A DNA stretch of 19,177 bases. It comes from Candidatus Woesearchaeota archaeon (GTDB lineage: Archaea > Nanobdellota > Nanobdellia > Woesearchaeales > SM23-78). The DNA lies in assembly GCA_019322375.1 (NCBI GenBank), contig JAHWIP010000018.1, forward strand, positions 1-19,177, in the 5' to 3' direction. The notes beneath the pieces were generated by a model. It was not told the origin of the DNA. It worked only from the letters and a program-made list of their open reading frames with translations, and ran no database searches. A program made the position numbers and the translations under genes. Below, in pieces: positions 6,065 through 13,417 of this stretch (position 1 is the first letter of the stretch; the number at the start of each line of letters is the position of its first letter).

Positions 6065-7567
6065 TTACTCTCCTTCTTCTGGCTCTTCCAAGGGTTGGCA
6101 AGCAGCATCACATGACTCTTTGTCAGGGTATCCCTGCATTGCATCAGGGCAGCAAAACTCTCCTTCAGCAACAACAATATAACCTGTTTCTTCTGTGCCG
6201 CAAGCACAATCCCTTCTGGCTCCTGACTCCAATGAGGGGCACTTTGAACACTTGGGATAGCACTCCCCATTAATCCTTACTTCTGAAGACCTGCACTCTG
6301 GCAGACAGCAGTAACTGGCTCCAGGGCAAAAATATGAAAAAGGCACGCACAAGCCCTTGGGATAAAGCTTTTCACAAGTTCTGAAACTGCACTTGCAGTC
6401 AAAACCTTCCTGGTACTCTATCTTATATGCATTAGGTGGCTGGCAGGGAATGCTTCCTGCAATTCCTCCTCTGTTATTAGTGCAGTACTCGCAGCGGGTC
6501 ACGCCTGGCTGCACTTCATAAGTTAAGATTTCGTCTTCAGGGCTAGTAATATCTCCATAAACATTTAGTCTTTTAATCTTAATCTCCTTTGATATTGAGG
6601 TAAGATAAACATAAGACAGATTTATTGTTAAAGGAGTCTCATAGTTTTGGTGAGCAACTGTTAGGTCGCTGTCATCCATGCTGCAGCGAGAAAAGCCCTG
6701 CCCTTCAAAAAGCCTTATAGGGTTGGGTGTGCAAACCAGTTCTTTTGAGCCAGAAAGAAAAGCCCTTATGTCTATGGTGTTAAAATCTTCTTTGTATAAT
6801 TCCTGAAAAGTGCACACGCGCTCAAACTCAGCAGAATTTATAGCAGGGCTCAGCACGTTTCCAGAGCCCTTGTTCTGCACATGAATTGTGAACACAGGCC
6901 TTACAACATTTCCGCCAGCAGGCTGGTTCTCGACCTGGACCTGGGTTATGGCAACAGGCGCTCCCTGGTCTGTCAGAGAAAGGTCTCTTTGATAGCAAAC
7001 CTGTTGTCTGGCATCATGCCCCAGCATGTTAAGGTCAACGCACACCAAGTGAGCAAACTGGGTTGTGTAAGGATAGCAAAGAGAAGAAAATATCTGGGTG
7101 GTTGGCTGCTCTCTCTGCCCAGTAATGCCTGTGGTCTCGAAATTAGGAATATTAATAACTAAGTCTGTGCCAGTAGGATAATACATTGATTTGCCAGGCA
7201 GCTGGATGCCTCTAAAGATAATGCCGTTCTCACTTATCTCAAGATTATTGGCTGAACCAAGATTGTTTGTGGTAATATAGAACGGGTCAAAGCTTATTGA
7301 CAGAATCCCGTGGTTCTCCCCAACAACGTCGCGTGCCCCTCTGTTCTCAACATAAAAGTTCACATTAAAGCTGGAGTTCTCATAAATCTCATCAGGCGGT
7401 GCATGCTCCAGAAACCTGATCTCAAGCCCATGGGTTCCTTCAAAAAAATTAACTGGTGTAGGTGGGCGGGGGCATCCTGACAACAAAAGGGATATGCATA
7501 GTAATACTAAAATGAAAAAAGAACTGCTAAAAAATTTTTTTCTGGCTTCACCTTTACTCCCTGACAT
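6065..7567 (-). CDS. Lipoprotein, paralogue 1 of envelope cluster with Cys-rich C-terminal domain
   Basis: 500-aa predicted lipoprotein, function unknown. Start taken as the ATG at 7567, with GAGGTG about 10 nt upstream; an in-frame GTG at 7579 is possible. The start overlaps the end of the upstream membrane-protein gene by 14 bp, suggesting translational coupling. Signal peptide with lipobox LLSGC (C32). Family landmarks: GTHGLEIRFLEHAPP (44-58), NVNFYVENRG, CYPYTT...LVCVD (C164, C176), C191, GAPVAITQVQVEN (202-214), FTIHVQNKGSG, and TPLTINLSYVYL (311-322). Unlike its paralogues it continues for about 140 residues with 20 Cys between 359 and 490, including CxC, CC and CxxC spacings, and ends in an acidic tail. 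Outside the cell these Cys are most likely disulfide-bonded, giving a small disulfide-stabilised module. A metal-binding role is an alternative. Confidence 0.85.
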   Translation of the reverse strand: MSGSKGEARKKFFSSSFFILVLLCISLLLSGCPRPPTPVNFFEGTHGLEIRFLEHAPPDEIYENSSFNVNFYVENRGARDVVGENHGILSISFDPFYITTNNLGSANNLEISENGIIFRGIQLPGKSMYYPTGTDLVINIPNFETTGITGQREQPTTQIFSSLCYPYTTQFAHLVCVDLNMLGHDARQQVCYQRDLSLTDQGAPVAITQVQVENQPAGGNVVRPVFTIHVQNKGSGNVLSPAINSAEFERVCTFQELYKEDFNTIDIRAFLSGSKELVCTPNPIRLFEGQGFSRCSMDDSDLTVAHQNYETPLTINLSYVYLTSISKEIKIKRLNVYGDITSPEDEILTYEVQPGVTRCEYCTNNRGGIAGSIPCQPPNAYKIEYQEGFDCKCSFRTCEKLYPKGLCVPFSYFCPGASYCCLPECRSSEVRINGECYPKCSKCPSLESGARRDCACGTEETGYIVVAEGEFCCPDAMQGYPDKESCDAACQPLEEPEEGE

Positions 7568-9377
7568 TAACCCCAACACCTCTTTCTAATTTATAAACAT
7601 ACTTTACCCTGGCAACAAAGGTTCTCTGCACTTTTTGAGCATTTGAAAGAAGAGCCTGAGGGTCATTAATGCGTAGCCTGCAAGTGACTGACTGGAAAGT
7701 AAACCTTGGGTCTCCAAGCTCTTCTCTTTTAAAGCTGTAAATATCAATGCCGTCCTCTGAGGAGGAAGGCTCTCTCTCAACTTCTTGCTCTCCGCTTTCC
7801 TGCCTCCACCTGTCGCAGTTCACAAGCTTGAACTCATCAGGCACCATTATTATGAATTCATCAACTCTTTCAATCTTGCCATGAGTCCAGAGATTATCAA
7901 TGGTCACACCCAGGACCGGCTCCCTGGTATTATAATTTACATCAATACCAATTGGCTGGTCAACCATAGAAGACATGCCAAGCATAACAGGCCCGTTGGT
8001 AAACACAGATTTTGGCAAAGGCTCAACATCAAGCTCATAGTTAACATTTTTTCCCTGCAGCTCAAGAGCTCTTTTGGTCTCAATGTCAACCAAGGTGTAA
8101 GTAACATAAGCCCAGGTCTCAAAATTAAAAGTAGCACTTGTTTTTGCATAATAATGGCCTTTTTCTAAATCATAAAAAGTGCATGACAAGGTGTTGTGCT
8201 CTTCTCCAAGAATAGTGAATGACTTGGGCTCTGGTTCTCCATAACCTTTTTTGTCAATATAACAAGTAGGCATAACATTTATTTCATCTGTAAAACTCTT
8301 GCCTCGAATATCAGCCCAGATAACCACAGGGTAACCCTCATAAGCATACCTGTCTACAAGCCTTACATTCTCAAGGTAAAGCCCGACAGGCTCTTCCTCA
8401 TTATCATCAATCATGCCAGTGTAATAATTAATACCTGTTCTCTCAGCCACTTCTTCTGAGAATCCTGTAACTGCATTAATAATTTTCTCGCCTATATCCC
8501 TGACTTCTTCTGCCAGGAAATTAAAGGCTTCTCCTGCACTAGGCACTTCAGGAGACACCTGGGTTATTCCCATTAACCCTGCAGGACCGATCTCAAAGCC
8601 TGCCTGGAAAAATATAAGCCCAAGCAGGAATATGAACCAACCAATAACATACACTGTAAGAACAGGCATTTCTCCTTTTGCAGCAAGGAATACTGGCCAA
8701 AAAGGAAAAAGCACAATAAAAAAGCCTACCAAGTCAAGAAGAGTTAATGAACCAAAAAGAGGCAGGTTTGGAAACAGATTCATAAAAAAAGGAACACAAA
8801 TATAAAAAATAGAGCCTCCAACACACCAATAAACATTTCTTGGCTGAAATCCTTCTAACCTGGTTAAAACAAGAATAGCAATTAAAGTGAATGGGACATA
8901 AACAATAAGTGCAGCATAAAAAATAAAGTTCGGGCTTTGCGCAGGAGCAAAAAGAGCATACAAAACATGCAGTATCACAGCAATCCAGAAAAGAAGCTTT
9001 AAGCTTCCAGGAGTTTTCCCGCCAGATCTGTCCTTGATTGTAGGGCCTTTTGGTTGTTTTGGTTTTGGTGCTCTGCCCCTGACAACAAGCCCTGTCATTA
9101 AGCCTGCTCCTGCACCAGCAACAGCAACAGTGGTTCTTCTAACTTTCCCGCCTGCTCTTTTGGCAGTGCCCCATGCTCCTTTTGCTTTTTCTCTGCGCGC
9201 AGCCCATTTTTCTTTTCTTCTCTTTTCCTCTGCTGCTTTTAAATCTTGTTCTGCTGCTTGGTACTCTGCTTCTTCTGCTTTTCTTTCGATAAGATCTGTT
9301 AAGTCCTCTTCTTTTTCAGCCTTTCTTGCTCTTCTGGCTTTCTCCCTTGCCCAAAAACGCTCTTCATTAAAAACCAT
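7554..9377 (-). CDS. Five-span membrane protein with coiled coil and extracellular domain
   Basis: 607-aa integral membrane protein, not recognised as a named family. The ATG at 9377 follows GAGGAG. Residues 1-80 are strongly charged, alternating Lys/Arg/Glu/Ala, and look like a cytoplasmic coiled coil. Residues 82-125 are basic and Pro/Gly-rich. Hydrophobic spans lie near 126-144, 150-172, 181-199, 211-232 and 238-258; a weaker Ala/Gly-rich stretch at 84-100 is probably not a span. With the basic N-terminus inside, the large C-terminal part (about 262-607) would be outside. That part is beta-rich, and its last 50 residues (VTCRLRIND...VARVKYVYKLERG) resemble the end of the four lipoproteins encoded downstream. 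The gene overlaps the next one, so the two are made together. It is the likely membrane anchor of a complex with those lipoproteins (inference). Confidence 0.82.
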   Translation of the reverse strand: MVFNEERFWAREKARRARKAEKEEDLTDLIERKAEEAEYQAAEQDLKAAEEKRRKEKWAARREKAKGAWGTAKRAGGKVRRTTVAVAGAGAGLMTGLVVRGRAPKPKQPKGPTIKDRSGGKTPGSLKLLFWIAVILHVLYALFAPAQSPNFIFYAALIVYVPFTLIAILVLTRLEGFQPRNVYWCVGGSIFYICVPFFMNLFPNLPLFGSLTLLDLVGFFIVLFPFWPVFLAAKGEMPVLTVYVIGWFIFLLGLIFFQAGFEIGPAGLMGITQVSPEVPSAGEAFNFLAEEVRDIGEKIINAVTGFSEEVAERTGINYYTGMIDDNEEEPVGLYLENVRLVDRYAYEGYPVVIWADIRGKSFTDEINVMPTCYIDKKGYGEPEPKSFTILGEEHNTLSCTFYDLEKGHYYAKTSATFNFETWAYVTYTLVDIETKRALELQGKNVNYELDVEPLPKSVFTNGPVMLGMSSMVDQPIGIDVNYNTREPVLGVTIDNLWTHGKIERVDEFIIMVPDEFKLVNCDRWRQESGEQEVEREPSSSEDGIDIYSFKREELGDPRFTFQSVTCRLRINDPQALLSNAQKVQRTFVARVKYVYKLERGVGVNVRE

Positions 9378-9470
9378 ATGAAAATCTCCTCTTTTTTAAG
9401 ACACAGAATATCAATATCATAATTATCATGAACCATCATACTAAATGTTATCATGTAAACAAGTCAGTGC

Positions 9471-10664
9471 TTAAACAACATCTGCTCTTAATTCAGCAAC
9501 ATCCATTGGGTTTGCCTGGGGGATTATCTTTACTGAGTTCGGGCCTACAACAAGGAATTCTGGGTCTATAAATGTCTGGTAATATATGTCCTGGGTTTCA
9601 AAATAAATCTTGTATCCATTAAGCTCGATTGTGCCTTGCTTGATGCTGGTGGCATCTGTGAATCTTATTGTAAGAACAACTCCTCTTTCGCCGTAGTACA
9701 TTGCATCCATTACCTGCCCAGGAAGATTAAAATAAAATACTGGCTGGGAGCTTTCTTTTAGAAAAGTGGTGACCTTGGGCATGTCTATTAAAAATGAGCC
9801 TGTGTTAGTGGTTGCTACAAGCACATTATCCCCTGGATTAAGAAACTCTTTGCTTATCTCAATGCTGGTCTTAATACCGCAGTCAGGATAACCAGTGTAG
9901 ATAACCCTGCTGTTAATAAGGATTTGCACAAGCCCTTCTTCTCTTGGAGGGCAGTCAGGCAGGAATTCAAATAATGCTTTTTCAAGATTCTCAAACTCAG
10001 TGTTGCCTATTGAGAAGTGCTGCTCTGACAAGGCTCCTGAGTAGTCAGTGACCTGTCCTGATATTAATATGTTCTCTAACTCATACTCATTGTAACGCCA
10101 GAAAGCAGCTCCTGGAGGCGAGGCCTGGAATACCAGGCTGTTCTTGGTCTTCAAGTATTCCTTTGGAAAATCAATAGGCTTAGGGCTTGCTTCTGTTATC
10201 TCTGCTTCAATTAATTTGTACTCATTAAGCCAGATTAAAAGCCTGCCAGAGTGCTTCTTAACATTAAAGGATAATTTCACATTGCTTGTTGTGATAGAAT
10301 CATAAAAAAAGATTAGTTCCTCTGATTTGTCACTAAAAGCAGAGTTCTTAACATACAAAGAGTCTACTCTTTTAAGTTCATTAGCATTAGTGACTGTAAA
10401 TACCATGAAAGAAGGCATGGTGTGCTCATACGTGTTGGCGCCTGGAGGGAAAAGCCTGCCAGGCGTGCTTGAGAATAACACGCTCTTAACTCCTGGAGGA
10501 GGGCCTCCTCCATTGCCAGTGCCAGGGGTATCCTCGCCCAGAAGCTCTGCTCTGTCCTGGGGGTGCATAAAGAGAATATAAAACACTATAAGAACTGCTA
10601 TCAAAATAATTGTTATCCCAGCATGGCTGGCTGACTGGGCAAGCCTAGATTTCCATCTATTCAT
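9471..10664 (-). CDS. Single-span membrane protein, first gene of envelope cluster
   Basis: 397-aa protein of unknown function. The ATG at 10664 is preferred over the GTG at 10670, because the AAGGTGATT Shine-Dalgarno overlaps that GTG. Layout: a short basic N-terminus, one membrane span at about 15-33, the motif MHPQDRAELLGE just after it (33-44), a Gly/Pro linker (46-60), then about 340 residues of beta-rich sequence that should lie outside the cell. Two Cys (in DCPPREEG and YPDCGIKT) are about 30 residues apart and may pair. It has no lipobox and does not obviously share the lipoprotein repeat units. It is the promoter-proximal gene of the six-gene minus-strand run, 93 bp before the five-span protein gene. 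From memory, similar span-plus-PxxRAELLGE starts recur in DPANN hypothetical proteins; this was not checked. Confidence 0.8.
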   Translation of the reverse strand: MNRWKSRLAQSASHAGITIILIAVLIVFYILFMHPQDRAELLGEDTPGTGNGGGPPPGVKSVLFSSTPGRLFPPGANTYEHTMPSFMVFTVTNANELKRVDSLYVKNSAFSDKSEELIFFYDSITTSNVKLSFNVKKHSGRLLIWLNEYKLIEAEITEASPKPIDFPKEYLKTKNSLVFQASPPGAAFWRYNEYELENILISGQVTDYSGALSEQHFSIGNTEFENLEKALFEFLPDCPPREEGLVQILINSRVIYTGYPDCGIKTSIEISKEFLNPGDNVLVATTNTGSFLIDMPKVTTFLKESSQPVFYFNLPGQVMDAMYYGERGVVLTIRFTDATSIKQGTIELNGYKIYFETQDIYYQTFIDPEFLVVGPNSVKIIPQANPMDVAELRADVV

Positions 10665-10685
10665 AATCACCTTCTTAATAATTGA

Positions 10686-10697
10686 GATATATAAATT
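10686..10697 (-). promoter_or_regulatory. TATA box at the head of the envelope cluster
   Basis: AATTTATATATC on the minus strand, centred about 27 nt before the ATG at 10664. This is the best promoter candidate for the single-span protein gene and for read-through into the genes behind it. Confidence 0.6.
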
Positions 10698-10745
10698 TAT
10701 TGGTTTATAGTAGAGAACCTGTTATTTATGGCTTGGCTTGGATGA

Positions 10746-11219
10746 TTATAAATTCATATGCGTTTGAGGATGATGAATGAGCGTCCTGACTTTTCTGGAA
10801 AAAGCATTAAGCATTGTTTTGTAGTGCTGTAGTTCGCCAGTATTGATTTTTCTCTTATCCTTAACTTGTTCTAGTAACCGAAACAATGCATCAACAACCA
10901 AATCAAGACCAGCAACATCATTCCTGTTTTCAGCAAGAATAGATGCTTCTTTTTTTGCCTGAAGCGCATCAATAACTCTCCCGGAAAAAGCAGGGACTGC
11001 TTCTTGCTGTGAATAATGCATTCCCTCTTTAACCTGGCGCAAGTATCTTTCAAATGATTCAATAGAATCCGTCTGGAGCGGGCTGAGTTCAAAAGGTTTT
11101 TCCCAGTAATGACTAAGAATAATTGCAACCTCGCCAGAAAGGCTTGCTAAATAATTATTCTTACGGTAATTGTGCCGTGATGCTATTTGCTCAGGTGTTG
11201 CGCCTGGAAATTGGTTCAT
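10746..11219 (-). CDS. Uncharacterised 157-aa helical protein
   Basis: Not recognised. The ATG at 11219 has a TATA-like AGTTTATATTC (11242-11252) about 28 nt upstream, so the gene is probably leaderless. It is divergent from pelota across an 83-bp shared promoter region. The product is soluble and looks mostly alpha-helical, with hydrophobic/charged periodicity through the middle and last third and a His-rich end (LIHHPQTHMNL). It has no signal peptide, membrane span or Cys. It lies 81 bp upstream of the envelope cluster on the same strand, but the TATA box in between suggests separate transcription. The shared promoter region gives only a weak hint of a link to Pelota. Confidence 0.65.
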   Translation of the reverse strand: MNQFPGATPEQIASRHNYRKNNYLASLSGEVAIILSHYWEKPFELSPLQTDSIESFERYLRQVKEGMHYSQQEAVPAFSGRVIDALQAKKEASILAENRNDVAGLDLVVDALFRLLEQVKDKRKINTGELQHYKTMLNAFSRKVRTLIHHPQTHMNL

Positions 11220-11241
11220 GCATGAGAAGGAATATGATAAA

Positions 11242-11252
11242 GAATATAAACT
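11242..11252 (-). promoter_or_regulatory. TATA-like box of the 157-aa protein gene
   Basis: AGTTTATATTC on the minus strand, centred 28 nt before the ATG at 11219. It sits back to back with the pelota TATA box. Confidence 0.5.
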
Positions 11253-11270
11253 TTTCTAAAACAAAAAACA

Positions 11271-11279
11271 TTATATATA
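11271..11279 (+). promoter_or_regulatory. TATA box of pelota
   Basis: TTATATATA centred 28 nt before the ATG at 11303. The start site of transcription would fall at or just before the ATG, so the mRNA is probably leaderless. This also supports the ATG at 11303 over upstream in-frame codons. Confidence 0.65.
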
Positions 11280-11302
11280 CGTGGGTGCCTCCAATAATAA
11301 GC

Positions 11303-12358
11303 ATGCAAATCATAAAAAAGAATCTTAGGCATGGAGAAGTAACTGTAAAAATTAACAGTCCTGAAGACCTGTGGTTTTTAAGCCAGGTCATCAATATAGA
11401 TGATAGTGTAAAGGGCAGGACTGAGCGTAAGCTTAAGATTGGCAAGGAGGATGAGAGAAAGCAGCGCATTGCCAGGAAAACTGTTTTTCTTGAAGTAAAA
11501 GTTGAAAAAGTTGAGTTTCATAAGTACTCAGATACCCTGCGTATTGGCGGGATAATTTTGCAGGGCCCTGATGATGTGCCCAGGGGAAGCCATCATACTT
11601 TTAATGTTGAGCCAGGCACAGTTATAACTCTTAAGAAAGAGGAGTGGCTTGGTTATCAGCTTGAAAAACTTAAAGAAGCAACCCAGAAATTAAAAACAAA
11701 AATATTGATTGTGTTAATGGATCGCGAGGAAGCCTTGTTTGCTATGCTCAAGCACCAGGGCTTTGAGGTTTTAGCAACCCTTAAAGGAGAGGTTGCCAAG
11801 AAGAGTGTTGAGACTGGTGGAAAAAAGAACTTTTATGCCCAGATTGTTGAGAAGCTAAAAGAGCACAACAAAAGGCTTGAACCTCATAACATAATCATTG
11901 CCAGCCCTAGTTTTTGGAAAGAGTATTTAATGAAAGAGATGCCTGATGAGCTTAAAGAAAAAATCACTCTTTCAACTTGTTCTGATGTTAAGGAAACTGC
12001 TATTCAGGAAGTTCTTCAGCGACCAGAATTGTTCAAGGTGCTTGAGAGTGACAGAGCAGCCAAAGAGATTGGCATGGTTGAAGATTTGTTAAAAGCTGTT
12101 TCAAATGATGAGGCTTGTTATGGCCTGGCTGAGTGCAAGGAAAAAATACAGATAGGTGCTGTCAAGGAACTGCTTGTAAGCTATGAATTCTTGCATGAGT
12201 GCAGGGAAAAGAACAAGCACAAAGAAGTTGAGCAGATGATGAAGCTGGCTGAGAAGATGAAGGCAAAGGTGCACATCCTGAGCACAGAGGAAGCAGAGAA
12301 AAAACTGGTTGGTCTTGGCGGTATTGCTGGTATTCTAAGATGGAGAATGGAAAACTAA
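11303..12358 (+). CDS. pelA: mRNA surveillance protein Pelota
   Basis: 351-aa Pelota (Dom34) homologue. It enters the A site of stalled ribosomes and, in archaea, works with aEF1A and ABCE1 to release and split them. The frame is open 60 codons further upstream, but the family begins exactly at MQIIKKNLRHGEV, and the promoter lies inside that extension. Seen: an N-terminal Sm-like domain with SPEDLWFLSQVI and a TERKLK segment; LRIGGIILQGPDDVPRGSHHTF, typical of the family; an eRF1-like central domain (ILIVLMDREEALFAML) without a GGQ motif, as expected for Pelota; and a C-terminal L7Ae-like domain ending in GLGGIAGILRWRM. The length matches archaeal Pelota (about 350 aa). The last 19 bp overlap the start of the methyltransferase gene. 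Confidence 0.96.
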   Translation: MQIIKKNLRHGEVTVKINSPEDLWFLSQVINIDDSVKGRTERKLKIGKEDERKQRIARKTVFLEVKVEKVEFHKYSDTLRIGGIILQGPDDVPRGSHHTFNVEPGTVITLKKEEWLGYQLEKLKEATQKLKTKILIVLMDREEALFAMLKHQGFEVLATLKGEVAKKSVETGGKKNFYAQIVEKLKEHNKRLEPHNIIIASPSFWKEYLMKEMPDELKEKITLSTCSDVKETAIQEVLQRPELFKVLESDRAAKEIGMVEDLLKAVSNDEACYGLAECKEKIQIGAVKELLVSYEFLHECREKNKHKEVEQMMKLAEKMKAKVHILSTEEAEKKLVGLGGIAGILRWRMEN

Positions 12359-13266
12359 GTTTTACATTGACAAAAAATCAGAATGATTTTTTGGAAAACA
12401 CAATAGATAGATTAAATCTTCTTGTAAAAGATATTCTTGCAAAAAAAGAGCTTAGAAACCTGGATAAAGGGTTTGTAATGGAGAAAGTAAAGAAATATAT
12501 TATAACACATAAGAAAATTAATAAAAAATTAAAGCAGAGAAAGTATTCAGAGTTTAAGCGTTCAAAAGAGCATAAGGAACTGATTAAGAAAATAAGAGCA
12601 GAACTCAGGGAGGTTTATGGGGTTTTTATTCTTAGGGGTTATGACAAGCTGCCAAAGCTTTTGAAGGAACTCAGGAAAAACCCTTCAATAGAAAATCATA
12701 ACAAAATCCTGGCATTGCATAAGTCAACCAAGGAAAGACTGCCTTACTATGCCTTGGTTTATAAAAAAATATTTGAGATCACTGGCAAGCCAAACAGGAT
12801 TATTGACCTTGCCTGCGGGTTAAATCCTTTTAGCTATCCTTATGTTGCTAATCTTGGTTGTGAGCCTGAATACCTTGCTTGTGATTTGGCTGACAAGGAC
12901 TTGGAATACATAAAGGAATACTTTAGGATAATGGGTATAAAAGGAAGTACAAAAAAAATAAATTTAATTAAGAGCAACCTCTTTGATGTTAAAAAGCTTA
13001 AGGAGGTTGAAAATCAATATGCTTTGGTCTTGCTTTTAAAAACCCTTGATTCGCTTGAAACAGTTAAAAGAAATGTTAGCAAGCAAATCCTGGAAAGTAT
13101 CAAAGCAGAATTTATCGTGGTATCTTTCTCAACCAAGAGCCTTGGGGGCAAAAAAGCCATACATAAAGACAGAAGGGCTTGGTTTGAGAGACTGGCAAGA
13201 AACCAGGGTTACCAAGTCAATATTTTTGAAATACCAGGAGAAATCTTCTATATCCTAACCAAATAA
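12340..13266 (+). CDS. ArmA/Rmt/FmrO-like 16S rRNA methyltransferase homologue
   Basis: 308-aa predicted SAM-dependent methyltransferase. The closest match I recognise is the Arm family (ArmA, RmtB, FmrO), which makes m7G1405 in the decoding site of 16S rRNA and blocks 4,6-linked aminoglycosides. Matching features in order: a Lys-rich helical N-terminal region with NLDKGFV (40-46, ArmA has NLDSDIV); HKSTKERL (127-134, ArmA HSSTNERV); the SAM loop DLACGLNPF (156-164, ArmA DFGCGFNPL); LLLKTLDSLE (231-240, ArmA LLKMLPVL); VSFSTKSLGGK (261-271, ArmA ISFPIKSLSGK); and WFERL (281-285, ArmA WFESF). The N-terminus is about 35 residues longer than in ArmA. The ATG at 12340 overlaps pelota by 19 bp, so translation is probably coupled. 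The fold and family are well supported; the target base is inferred and could be another rRNA site. Confidence 0.82.
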   Translation: MENGKLSFTLTKNQNDFLENTIDRLNLLVKDILAKKELRNLDKGFVMEKVKKYIITHKKINKKLKQRKYSEFKRSKEHKELIKKIRAELREVYGVFILRGYDKLPKLLKELRKNPSIENHNKILALHKSTKERLPYYALVYKKIFEITGKPNRIIDLACGLNPFSYPYVANLGCEPEYLACDLADKDLEYIKEYFRIMGIKGSTKKINLIKSNLFDVKKLKEVENQYALVLLLKTLDSLETVKRNVSKQILESIKAEFIVVSFSTKSLGGKKAIHKDRRAWFERLARNQGYQVNIFEIPGEIFYILTK

Positions 13267-13347
13267 ACATACTTTTTGCTATATCTCTTTGGTAGTATAT
13301 TTAAGGGGCTGTTTTGAAACTATTGAATGAGTGTAAAAAATAGTAAC

Positions 13348-13357
13348 ATATAAATAG
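13348..13357 (+). promoter_or_regulatory. TATA box of the TrmB-family regulator gene
   Basis: CATATAAATA, about 65 nt before the ATG at 13418. The resulting leader of some 35-40 nt carries the GGGGAGGT Shine-Dalgarno (13404-13411), plus a second GGGGTGATC stretch at 13384-13392 that also matches the 16S 3' end. The rest of the 151-bp gap shows nothing further. Confidence 0.5.
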
Positions 13358-13417
13358 TAGTTATGAGTTTTCGGTATTAAAAAGGGGTGATCGAACCTAC
13401 TTTGGGGAGGTAGTGAA

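Noticed and set aside
6004..6270. 88-aa minus-strand open frame overlapping the Cys-rich domain region
   Set aside because: It is a shadow frame of the lipoprotein gene, with no start signal of its own and no recognisable features.
10746..10800. RTLIHH near the C-terminus of the 157-aa protein as a HEPN Rx4-6H ribonuclease motif
   Set aside because: The spacing fits only loosely, it is near the end of the protein, and no antitoxin partner gene is present.
11123..11302. 60-residue N-terminal extension of Pelota
   Set aside because: The family starts at the ATG at 11303, and the extension overlaps the TATA box and the divergent gene.
13384..13417. tRNA-like stretch with GATCGAACC resembling a T-loop
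   Set aside because: No acceptor, D or anticodon stems can be drawn around it, and it lies in the leader of the TrmB-family gene with Shine-Dalgarno sites.
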